Part shown: piece after piece, positions 18,744 to 30,700 of the stretch
Layout: every line of letters starts with the position of its first letter
How positions within the stretch are numbered: position 1 is the first letter of the stretch
Made by a program: the position numbers and the translations under genes
Origin: Acanthamoeba castellanii str. Neff
Taxonomy: Eukaryota > Discosea > Longamoebia > Acanthamoebidae
DNA length: 47,121 bases
Direction: 5' to 3'
Assembly: GCF_000313135.1 (NCBI RefSeq)
Contig: NW_004457676.1
Span: 2,125-49,245, forward strand
The notes under the pieces: model-generated
Seen by the model: only the letters and a program-made list of their open reading frames with translations
Databases searched by the model: none
Told to the model about the DNA's origin: nothing

Positions 18744-21700
18744 CGTGCGCGCAAGGCCGATGGAGGTGAGACCGGCTTCTCGCGCGGGCGCATCATCACA
18801 CACTACAGTGTGGGGGGGGGAAGTTAGGTCACCTTGAAGAACTTGGTCTTGACCTGCGTGAAGATGAGGGGGCGGAGGCAGATGAGGCTGGCAGCGAGGG
18901 TGCCCCGATCGGCGCCGGCCAGGTCGAGGAGCGGCAGAACCGTGGTGAGCGCCTCGTTGAAGCGCCTGAGCATCACAATGCGTACCCGCATCTCCTCCTC
19001 CGTGATGTTCGCCAGCTTGGTGTACACCAAGCGCTCCGTGTCCTGCATCGCGACAAATGATCCACATTAATCATTCATTCACAGCTATGATAGGTAGAAA
19101 TGGGGGGCGAGGGGTGGGGAAATGGGGGGCGTACGGTCAAGCGGAGGCGGAAGGGTTCGAGGGCGTGGTAGGGGACGCGGCATTCCGAGCGCAGCCGGTT
19201 GACGTACTCGACCAGCTCGGCGTCGATGGCCAGGCCCTTGGCCCCTCCCACGAGCGTCGCGCGGAGGCGTTCCACCTCGGCCCTGGCCTCGGGCGAGGCC
19301 AGCTTCTGCTTCTGCTCGTCGTCATTGAAGGCGGGGACCACATGGAAGGCGAAGCCCCAGACCGGCTCTGGGAGCGACTCCTTCGGCGTCTGCTGCTCCT
19401 GCTCTGACTTGGGTGGTTCCGCGCTCGCGGCTTCCGTGCCGGCACTGTCCGAGCTCGGTTCGGCGGCGGAGGTCGGTTGGTCTGCAGCAGCAGCAGCGGG
19501 GCTGGCTGTGGCGGGCGCAGCCGGGCCGGACGAGGAACCGAAAGAGAAGCCCGAGGTACTGGAGGACGCCCCAAAGCGCGGCGGCGCGAAGCTGAACCCT
19601 CCAAAGCCAACAGTACTTTGGGCAGCTGGCTGCGCTGACGCAGGAGTGGGTTCGTTGACGCCCCCCTTGGGCACGGGCCGCTTGTAGCGGTAGAACACCG
19701 TATCGCCGTCGATCAGGTAGAGCCTGTGGTGTCGTGTACGTGTGTGTGTGTGTTGTGTGTGTGTGTGTGTGTGTGTGTCGTGTGTCGTGTGTCGTGTCAG
19801 GCACGGAATCGGACCTCGCGAAGAGGGGTACGGTGGGGTGGGGCGTACCAGGGCTTATTGCGGCGGATCTTGTTGCCCACCCGGGTGCGGTCATCGTCGT
19901 TGGGTAGGAAGAACTGGAGCTTGTCGGTGCCGTGCAGCTTGCAGCGAGGATCCAGGACCACCTGCAGCGAGCTCGCGCCCGGGATGTGCACCTTTCGCAC
20001 CTCGCCTCCGTCCGGCAGGGTTTGTACAACCTCTCCGGAGCCTTCTGAGGCAGCCGCGAGCTTCTCCTTGGCCGCGTCCTGGGTCGGGTGGGTCTCGCTC
20101 TCTCTGTGTCGTCATCCACAAGGCCAGTGAGAAGAAGAACAACAAATAGGCCAGGCAAGCTACACAACCGAATAGACACACACTCGGCGCTGAGCCCATG
20201 GGAAGGTTGGAGGGAGGAACGCACCGGCACTGGGTAAAGGCTGTGCTGAGGGCCGCTGTGCAGAGGAGCGGCGTGGGAGCGCTGGCTCCGTCCGGGCCAA
20301 GCCACCACTCCGAGGCCGACTGCAGGTCCACGAGGGTGTCGAACCACGATTCGTTGTTCATCAACCTGAGCTGCTCCTCCTGCTCCTCCTTGTTCTCCTT
20401 TGGCTCCCCGCTCTCCTCGAAGTAGTCCCATTTGGCCTTTCGCAGCACCACCAGGAGCTCGACGACGGTCGAGAAGTAGCGTTTCCTTTCCAGCGCGTCC
20501 GGTTCGAAGGACTGGCCTTCGCTTTCGAATTCCGAGTGCAGGGTGTGCATGGTGGCCGACAGCCAGTCCGTGGTTTCGCGGTTGGGGCGAGCGCGAGCTG
20601 GCGCACCCGCAGCAAGAGGGAAAAAAAGAAGAGGGGGGGAGGAGGGAGAGAAAGCGATGAGCACCCTGGCGGTCGCATCCATCGGAGGAAAAGAGGGCGT
20701 GCGGGGGTACCCAGCGCTTCGGGCGATCCTCGGAGGGAGTGGGCGCAGTCGGTGGCCAGGGCCATCATGAAACGGATCAGACGGACGCGCATGGCGGGCG
20801 TGGCCTCGTCGCCCGCCTTCAGGTGATTCGCCAGGTGCTCGAACACCTGCGGCGTGTACTTCTCCTTGACGCTAGGCACGCAATCCGCATACACTGCGCA
20901 CACATGCGCGGACATCGCAGCTTAGAAAGGGGCCGTTTCTTAATCTCGCACAGCGGGGATGGGTGGCGTACCCAGGGCAATGAGCCAGCTGGCAAAGTTG
21001 AAGTCGGGGGTGCCTGGCTGGGCGGGCTTGGCAAGCCAGAAGCCGGCGGCAATGCAGTAGTCGAGCAGGACGTGGGCCAGGCCGCCCCCGCTCGGACTGC
21101 TGCTGCTGCTGTCGGCCTCCAGCCTGAGCCTCGTGGCGATCTCCGTCGACACCACCTTGAGGACCGCATTCCGGCCCGGCTTCTGCGAAGTGGGCAGGGC
21201 TGCAAAGGCCGCGAGACGGCTCTTGTCTGCGCGCTGCAGTCAGTCGCAGTCACTCGCACTCTGACAAACAGGGGTGAGTAGTGGGTACCGGGAAGGGCTC
21301 CCTGGTCCTCGTCGGGCGGGTTGCTGGCGTCGGAGGGCGTGGCTCCGGTGAGGTACTCGGCGGCGACGTACTTGAGGAAGGCAAGCAGGGAGTGGTCACC
21401 GACGCTCTCGAAGGAGAAGCGCATGGTCTCGGGCCAGTGGGCGAGGAGGGAGAGCAGAGCTTGGCCGGCATACTTGCGCAGCAGCGCGGTCTCGGTATCG
21501 ACAAAGTGCACCTGGGTCGGGATCAGCATCTGCTTGCGGGTGTGGGGCCACGGGTCGTGCACGTTCTTCACGGGGCGCCGCAGGAACCGCTGTGGGTACC
21601 ACCACTCCTGCCACACGCCTCTCTCCGGATCGTAGAGCTCCAGCAGGGCCTGCGATTGATATTAGCACCATAATCAGCACTGGTCGCCATCTCGAACGAG

Positions 21701-24700
21701 AGAGAGAGAGAGAAGAGTGGTGTCAAACGTACCGTGCCGTTGGTGGTGTTGAGGGCCTTGACCAGGCCGCTGTGGCCGATGGTCTTCTCCATGGCCGCGT
21801 TCCAGTCCTTGCGCTGCAGCGAGGTGGTATCCTTGAACACCTTGTACCACATGCCCACCTGGATGTCCTCCGTGGCGTTGCGACCGCGCGTGGGCGCCAC
21901 CACACCCCGGCCCCCCTTGGGCAGCGTGACGGTCTTGCGCTGCTGCGGCGGCTGCTCGCTGAAGGAAAAGGCCACGCTGCCGAAGGAAGGAATCGACGCC
22001 GACTCGCTCGAGGCTTCGAGGGTGAGCATGACTGGCGCCGCTCCTGATGACGGTGACGAGGTCGTGGAGGGATCGTTCGACGACGCTGAGGGAGTCTCCG
22101 ACGCCGTTATCGATGGCACTGAGGGAGCTGACTCCCCCTCTGAATCCGAGTCCGATTCCGAATCGGAACTTGACTCAGAAGCCGTTGCGACGGACGAAGC
22201 TGACGAAACCGGCGTTGCGGCTGAGTCCGGAGCTGGCAGCAGCTCCGTTGTCGATGCCGTGGCTGAGGGCGCTGTTGGCTCTGCCTCTGAAGCCGAAGCC
22301 GAACCTGACTCTGACGCCGTTGCGACGGACGATTCTGACGAAGCCGGCGGTGTGGCCGAGTCTGGAGTTGGCAGCAGCTCCGTTGTCGATGCCGTGACGG
22401 GCCGTTCCTCCTTGTTCTCGGCGGTCGATGTCTTGACGTCCTCGCTCGTTTCTGCTGTGCTCGCAGATGCCGTAGGATCTTCGGTGGCGGTCAGCGCTGG
22501 GCCGGTAGCAGTAGGTTCCTGCGCTGGCGCCTGGGTGGCGGCGGCGCGAGGAATCGGCTCATCGGCCTTGTCGAGAGCAAACTGATCGACGACCACCTCG
22601 TGGTTCGACGAGGAGGTGACGTCGGTGTTCCTCTTGAGGTGCTTGGCCATGTAAGTGTACAGGTCGAAGCAGAACGGCTGCTGGCCAAAGTTGGCGGTGA
22701 TCCTGGCTCCCTGGCTGCGGTGCAGGAGCACCGGGTAGAGCTCCAGCCCCTGCTTGACAGCAAAAAACGCAGACAAAAAGGATGGACGCAATGAGCCCAC
22801 TGTCCATGCATCGTGATGCGCAGTAAAGATTGGGGAGAAGGGTGAGTACCTGGCCAGCGTCGAGCGTGAAAGCGTCTTGAAGAAGGGTGCCGTTGTGGGT
22901 GAAGAAAATGGTAGCCTGATCACGGTTCCACCCACAGCCGACAATGTCCCCGGAGCCGAATGAGTAGCCATACGTGGCGGTGCCGTTGCCCGGCGAGCAC
23001 TTGACGCCATCGCCGCGGTAGGTGTAGACCGTGTCAAAGTCGCACTCCAGCTTGGCCGGACCCACGGCGCTGCTCGCCGTGCTCGTGCTGCCGCTCGCCT
23101 GGCGGACCGGGCTCAGACCAACCTCGACAGATCTGCAAGCGCTCAGAGAAATTAAACGCTGTCGACAGCTGGCAAGGCGTGCATCCCCAGTTGGTAGCGT
23201 GTGTGGTGTGGTGTGGTGTGTGACGGGGAACGTACGAGCCACCGCAACCAGACAGGAGAACCTCGAAGTAGAACATGGGCAGGAGGCGGGAGATGGGGAC
23301 GTCGGCGCAGGCCGAGCTGACCGAGCTCGTGCGAAGCCCCGTCTCAACGACGACGCGGGAGTCGAAGAGCAGCTGGGCGTCGTCGCTACCGCCGATCTGC
23401 ATGTTCCTCAGCTGGGCGCCGTGCCACGCGGTGGGCAGGACCATGGGCACGTTGCTGTAGGGCGAGAAGGGGACGGTGTCGTTCCATGCGGTGTGTGCGA
23501 TGCTGTGCAGCCGCTCCCTCTGCGCTTCGCTCAGCTCCTCGCTGCGGTTCATCGGCCCAAGATCCGCGTTCTTCAGGGCCAAGTCCAGGATCGCGCCAAG
23601 ACCGCCTTTACCACCCACGTACCATTCGTTAGAGGCCAGACTGGACAAGTAAGAGGAGGAGGACGGGACTAGGGTACCCTTCTCGACAAAGAGCGAGACG
23701 GCGGAGGTGTTGGCGAGCAGCGAGGCCAGGGCGATGACGCTGCACGACTTCATCTGCGTGTAGATGGCGTCCCACGAGTGGAGCATGTTGGTGCGGCCGC
23801 CCTCGTCCGGCTGTGGCTCGTGGAGCTTGGTCTGCAGGAAGAACATGGACACCGCCAGCAGGTCGGCGTACTGGGGCGAGAAGAACGCGGGTCCCAGCAC
23901 CACCTCGGGCACTGCACGAAGTGCCTCGAACGACTCCACGGCGTGCGTTGTCCTCTTGGGACAGTCACGGTAGACCACCTTGGCCTTGCGGAACTGCGTG
24001 TCGAGCTCGATGATGACGCCCTGCCGATAGGTCGGCCCGGCAGCGGCGTCCGGGTTGGTCGTGGTGGAAGCGGTGGTGGTGTCCTTGTTGGTCACCTCGA
24101 CGCATCCGCCAACCCGCAATGGCTCCGGGAAACCTCCTGCCACCGCGGTCGTACACATGATCACATCGGTTAGCCAACAGGTGGTGTGCAGCCATGGCGC
24201 CCGCAGGCATCACATACCAACGATGGCCAGGGCGGCAAGGTCCCGCCAGGCCCTCTTAAGGAGCTGGGGCTCCTTCGGCTCGTGGCGCAGGAGCACGGGG
24301 GCGTCGAGCGCGCTGCGGGTGACCAGCTCGCGCAGCCTGTCGCGCCACACGGACGACGTGTTGAGGAGGTGACGCAGGAGCGCGATCACCTCGGAAGCTA
24401 GGGCCATCGCCACGCGGGCGTCGGGTTGCTTCTCCAGGCCTTCCTTCGGCTTCCAGGGGAGCGACTTGTGCGCCCAGCCCGGCGGGGGTGTGGCTGCAGC
24501 GGCACCGGTCGCCGGGTTGGTGCTGCTGGCGGCGCCGCTGGCCAGGCCGGAGCTCCCGAAGGTGAAGCCGCCGGAGCCTGATTCGGTGCTGGTGCTCGAG
24601 GCAGTCGCCGCAACAGAGGCTGAAGCGAAGCTGAACGAGAACGTGGGCCAGCTGGTTGACGTGTTGCCGGTGGTGGTGGAGGTGCCGAAAGGAGACGAGG

Positions 24701-27700
24701 TCGTGGTAGAGGGCGTGGCGGCTGCAGCGGGTGCGCTACCAAAGCTGGCACCAAAACCGGACGTGGTAGGCGAAGAGGAGAAAGACGACGATCCAAACGA
24801 TGAAGTAGGCGACGTCGAGGAGAGGGAAGAACCGAATGCAGGAGGCGCGACGGAAGACCCAAATGACCCAAATGTCGGCGTGGCGGCGGGTGCCGAGCTG
24901 CCGAAGGATCCGAACGCCGTTGTGGCAGGCGGCGGCGAAGGGCTGGACCCAAACGGCGCGGCCGACGGCGAGGCGGGAGGAGATCCAAACGTGGAGGTTG
25001 ATGACGGCGAAGGGGAGGACCCGAACAGCGACGTACCCGCCGGGCGGTCAAGTGTGGCGGTAGTGAGCGCGGACGCGAGGGTACGCTTGCCCCGGCCCCG
25101 AGGCGAACGGGAGCCCCGGACCGGACCGCCTGGGCTGAGCTCGTCAAGTACCGACAGCAGGTCGACCGCCGATGACGGCGCGGCAGTGACCGGCGAGGTC
25201 GATGAGGGCGGCAGCGGCGAGGCACCGCTGCCGCCCGAGAAGGAAGGGGTGGGAGCGCCACCTGCAGCAGCATCCTGGGGCACAGGCGAGGCCGGCGCGA
25301 GTGCTGCGCCACCAAAGCTGACGCGCAGCTTGGAGGGCGTGTCGGGGCCTCCGGCGCCCGCAGGCGACGCGCCCTTGGCCTCTCCGGGCTGCTCAGCAGC
25401 CGCGGTGGTGGTGGTGGCGGCAGCGAGGACGTCCGGGTGGTGACGCGAGAGATAGGCCAGGGCCGAGGCCACGGTCTGCGCCGAGTCGACAGAGGCGATG
25501 GGGCACACGTTGCAGAGCGCGGCGCCGATGGTGTTGAAGAAGAAAGACAGGATGCCCTCGTCGCCGGTCCCGACGGCTGCCGACGAGCGCAGCTGCTGGA
25601 AGGGGTCGGCCAGGCCGCTGCCGGCGTCGGTCGCAGACGCCGGGTAGGTGTCCTCGATGACGAGGCGCCACAGGTAGTCCAGTCGCTCGGGCCGCACCAT
25701 GGGCACAACGTCGCGCAGCAGGCGGAGGGCGATCCTCTGGATGCGCGGCGTGCCCACGAGCATCAGCGAGAGCACGGTCTGCATGTTGTGGCTGTTCTCG
25801 GCGATGTAGCGCAGCACGCCGACCGAGTTGGTGAGCGGATGCAGCAGCTTGATCATCTTCAGGCACCGCCTCTCCACCTGGTCAAACTCCTTCCAGCGCT
25901 CCAGCGGGATGACGTGCTTCGGCCAGCTCGCCCCGGGCTGAGCGCCCGGGTGGGCGAACGGGTCGGCCGACGCGGGGCTCTGGCTCAGCAACGAGGCACC
26001 GGCCGGCGTGCTCGAGGGCTGCGACCGGAACACGCGTAGGCTGGTGCTGAGCTCGTTAAAGATCAGTTCCAGCATGCGCTTCTGAAGCTCGCCCAGGGCC
26101 GGCAGTTTGACCTCCTCGCTCTGGTCGACGGACTTGAGAAGTTTTGAGCCGGAGGAGGCGGCGGCGGCCTTGACGGCAGCCACCCGCTCGATGAGCCCGG
26201 CGCGGTCGGCGTCCTTCTCCGCGTCGCCCTTCTGCGTGCCCACGCAGTAGAGGGTGAGCAGGCTGAAGGTGAGCCACGCGGCCCTGGCCACCTCCTTCTT
26301 GTCGGCCAGCTCGGAACTCAGATTGAACGACACCAGGGCGAAGCCCGAATCGCCGGCGCCGGCCGACGGCGACTCAGCGGCGTCCTGCGAGGCGCCGAGG
26401 GCAGTCTCCTCGCCGATGAGCTTCTTGAGTGTGGGCAGGATGGCCACCTTCTGCAGGAACCCGTGGTCCTCCTCCCGGAAGCCGAGCGTCCACAGCTGCA
26501 TCAGGAGCACCTTGACGATCGGTTGGATGTCCTTGGAGCGCAGCATGGCCGCCAGCTGCACGTAGAGCGCTTGGAAGGTGGGTCCCAGCCCTTCGAGGGC
26601 GGCGCTCTGGCAGCCCTGCGCCTGGTACGTGTGTGTGCTGGTTCTTGAGCGCGGCGTCCGAGAACCCAGCGGGGCCGCTCTTGAATCAGGCGCAGGAGGG
26701 CGAGCAGCAGGTCGTACTGCACCGACCGCAGGTTGATCTGGGCCAGGAGGCTGTTCATCGTGCGCAGGCCTTCGATGCGGCCCTGCGCCCTCTCCTCGCG
26801 CTGGCGCAGGCCCTTGAGCAGGCCCGACGGCTCGAGCTTGTCGTCCATGATGAACGCCACGACGGCGTCGGAGATCATCGAGTCCTGGGCGGGGTCGATG
26901 GCGTTGGCCGACTCGGTCTCCTTGCTGCGGTCGCGGAAGAGCTTCCACATCTTGAACGACTCCTGCACGCGCCGCTGGTTTTCGTTGGTGTCCTTGCGCT
27001 CCAGCAGCTGCCTGCGCCTCTCCGTGGGCGATGCGATCAGGTCGACACCCAGGACCGTGTCCTCGGTGATGCTGTCGCCGCGTGGCCGGGATCGCTTGAG
27101 CGTGCCGGTCGATCGGGCGCGCAGGATGCGCGGAGTGTTGCCCGCGGCAGTGCCCTCGACGCTCGAGGTGAGGGCGGCCTTGCGCTCGGCGGCGCTCTTC
27201 TTGACCAGCGTGGACGAAGTCGAGCGGGAGAGCCGGTCGCGCTCCTCGGCCTGTTCGGCCTGCTGCTCGCTCGATTTCGCCTCGGGCACGCGCACCGTCA
27301 ACAGGAATTCGATCTTCTTCAGCACGGGGCCACACACCTGCTCGTACACCGCGCTTGCGCTTTAAGACAAACGGGACCCATATGGTGAGTGAAAAGCCCT
27401 TCGTGTGTGCGGGTCACCCAAGAAGTGGGAGGGAGGCTGTACCTGATCTCGGCGTCGCCTTCCTTCTGAGCGAGCCTGCGCTTGTGCTGTTGCTGCACCA
27501 GCCACGATCGCACCTCATAGGCGACTTCCCACACCATCTGCAGGGCGGGCGGCAGGGGCGCCTTGTCGGCGACTTCGAGGGCCGACGGGTTGTTGGTCAG
27601 CCAGAGAGCGAAAGTCATGGCCTCGTTGATCAGCTGGTTGTGCTTGAGCAACACCGCCACCGCCGCACGCTCGACCTTGGCCACTGCGTTTTTCAACCAC

Positions 27701-30700
27701 GTGGTCAGCCAATAAAAAGTAACAACAACACCAGCATCAACCAGGACTCCATTCCAACAAAAGCGGGAACACGTGGTACCGAGTTCGCCTCCGAGGGCTG
27801 CCAGCGGCTTTTTGGCGGTAATGTGGCGGTGCATGTAGGTGGCCAGAATGACGGCCTCGCTCTCGCCCTCGGAAGGCAGAGCGATGAGCTCCTCGAGGAA
27901 CTCCTTCCGGCGCAGCTCGAGCCCGGTCGGTGCGTCGTCGATGCCGCCGCTCAGCAGCTTGGAGTCGAGCCACTTGCGGAGCTGGGTCTCGTCGTCGGTC
28001 GCCGTGGCACCCTTCACCAGCGTGGTGATGCTCTGCCCGATGAGGTTCGCGAGCGCCTTCTCGAGATCCAACGTCCAGTGGAGGCTCGACATCGTGCGCA
28101 GGGCAAAGTCCCCCCTGAACCGAACATTGTTGCGTAAGCCCACGGGCGCTTGGAAACAAGAATAGAGGAGAGGAGAGCGGGTACCCGGCATTGAGCTGCT
28201 TCTGCGTGAGTACGGAAAAGACGGCCTTCTCGCTGCGGGCCGTCTGGGGCAGGAGGGAACCCAGCTGGTCCACACGCTGGATGAGGGGAACCAGCTCGGG
28301 CAGCAGGGTCGACACGAACGCCGCGTTGCTGGCACGCCCGCACAGCGAGGTGATGAGCGTCGGCAGCAGGGTGCCCACAAACGACGCCTTGATCAGGTCG
28401 TTGGGCGTCGCGCGGTGATCGGTGCCCGCCGGAGGCGTGGTGGTGCCAGCTTCGAGCTCCTTGGCAGCCTCCGCCACCAGCGACAGGCTGGCAGCGAAGA
28501 CAGAGGGCACCTCGGGGGTCGCGGTCGCGGAAGCACCCACCGAGGTTGACGACTCCTCGGCCGTCGGCGTGTGCTGGGCCAACTTCTCGAAGAGCGGCCC
28601 GCTGAGGGCGCGGGCGGCCATGCCCAGCACCACGCGAGCGTACTGCAGCACGAGTCCGCTGTAGAAGCGCGCCACCGCCCTCTTCCGTAGCTGCACGCGC
28701 TGCCAGCGTTGCTCATCTTCGGGGGTGGTGAGCGGTCTCCGAGGCTGGGCCTCGGCGTCCGTATCGGCCTTGGCGGCGAGGCCGAGCAGGCTCTTCTGGA
28801 GGAAGGCGAGCTGCTGCAGCGCCAGGGAGGTCTCGTGCCTGAAGGGAAAGCTGGTGGGTAGCGTGACGCCGTGACGGACGGACGACTGCAGCTCCAGGTC
28901 GAGCGTCTGGGCGAGCAGCCTGATGATCTTCTCCACCTTCCTTGTGAGCGCGGCCGTCGTGGTCTCAGCCGGTGCGGCCTTCTCCACTTCGCTGTCGTCT
29001 TCCTTCTTTTCGGCCTCGGCGTTCTGCTCGTTCTCCTCTTTCTTGACGGGCGTCGGCGGCTTCACGCGCTGGGCCGCCTTCAGCTCCTCGCCCAGCCAGA
29101 GCGGGATGACGTGCTGCTTCATGAAGCCAGCCGACAAGAGGTACCACAGCATGTCCTTCCCATTCTCCGACCTGACGTGTGCGCGTGTCGCCATTGTGGG
29201 ATTAGCGGGGTTGCTGTGTGGAACAAGTAAACCGGGGGGGGGGCGAATTACCTCGGGGGCGCTTGCGCAGATGATGAGGTTGCCTCCAGCAGAGCGACGT
29301 GACCCTTGAGGAGGCGATGGAAGAGCGAGATTTGCTCCTTGCGCGTGGGGAAGAACAGGGCGAGCCCCTTCACCAACACGGTACCGCTCTCTTGCTGTAC
29401 GAGGCGCAGCAGATTGCGGAGCCGCTGTTGGTCGCCGCCTGGAAGGCCGCCGAACAACAGTGACACGTCAACACCGGAAAAACGGATTGGTACTGGGGTA
29501 TTTGCGGTACGTACCGCAAGAGTCGAGTGATGCGGATTGTTGGTGGTGGGCCAAGTGTCCCATGTTGACGAAGCGCATGAGGGAGGTCTGGATGCTGGCA
29601 AAGAGCGCCTCGTCTGAGACAAGACAAAAGAGGAAGAAATAATGAGCCCAAAGAACGCGAAGCGACATACTGTCTGTGTGGGTTTGATCAAACATGTCGC
29701 TTGTGCCCGTACCTGTGTCGGTGATGGTGTGCTTGGTGATAGAGGTGGCTTGTTCCACGCATCTGGCCAGAAGGCGCAGGCAATGAAGCAGAAGGTTGGC
29801 GTTGGTCAGAACCTCCTTCGTGCTGGCGGCGGTTTGCTCGGACTGCTCCGCGTCGACTGCACAACCAACGGGAGGCACTGCTTTGAGCCAAATGTTCCCT
29901 CTCCGAAAGAATGAATACGGAGCGGCGCAGGTGTGTGTGTGTACCAGGCGCATCACCATTGGGTGCGAAGACCAAGGTCCCGAAGTGGTTGATGATGGAC
30001 GCGAGATCCTTGAGGGTCTTCCCAGTGGCCTTGAATCGTGACTCGGGTACGTTATCCGGGTCGAGCGCGCTCTCGGAGTCGGCAGGCGCACCTAGAATTA
30101 ATTACCATTCGCGCGCACTCACGAGTTAGGTCCGCAATGCGGCCGGGCAGAACACCGGGAAGGAAGGAAGGAGCGAAGGGGGTGACCGTACTAGTGTTGT
30201 GCATCAGTACCACGAGGCGAGAGAGAACGCACAGGGCGACCTTTCGCGAGCCGATCGGCTCGGGAACGGCAGTCGTTTCCACAACCGGCTTGGCCTCCTC
30301 CACGCTAGCCTCCTTGGTGGTCTTGCCCTTTTCCTCTGGCGCGTCGTCTTTCGCGCTCGGCTCAGAGGTTTCGGATGCAAGCGGGGTGGCAGTAGACTCC
30401 TCGTTGTCCTTTGTCTTCTTGAGCGCGGGCAGCAAGCCACTGAGTCCTTCAGGGACGGACAACAGGTCATCGCTCGCATAACCTGCCAGTAAAGAGCACA
30501 CAGAACAACATGAGACACGGCATATCGGACTGTCGGTACGTTATTGATAGGCAGGCGGTAAAACTGGGGAACGCACCGAGCCGTACGCCTGGCACCCGAT
30601 CTGTGACAAAGTCGTGCACGTGCGAGCCATCCTGAAAAGCCGATAATGTCTAGATCAGCACGCGGGGGGCACTGCCAAAACGCGCGTTCGATCGCGATGA

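Noticed and set aside
26600..26700. A 30- to 40-nt micro-intron to explain the HECT frame change
   Set aside because: GC3 bias shows that the supposed intron is itself coding in a third frame, so two small indels explain it better.
29194..29194. Met codon (MATRAHVRSENGK) as the start of a separate gene within the HECT locus
   Set aside because: The codons before RSENG are intron sequence in front of an acceptor (ACGTCAG); the exon continues an upstream exon ending ATSSSAQAPP.
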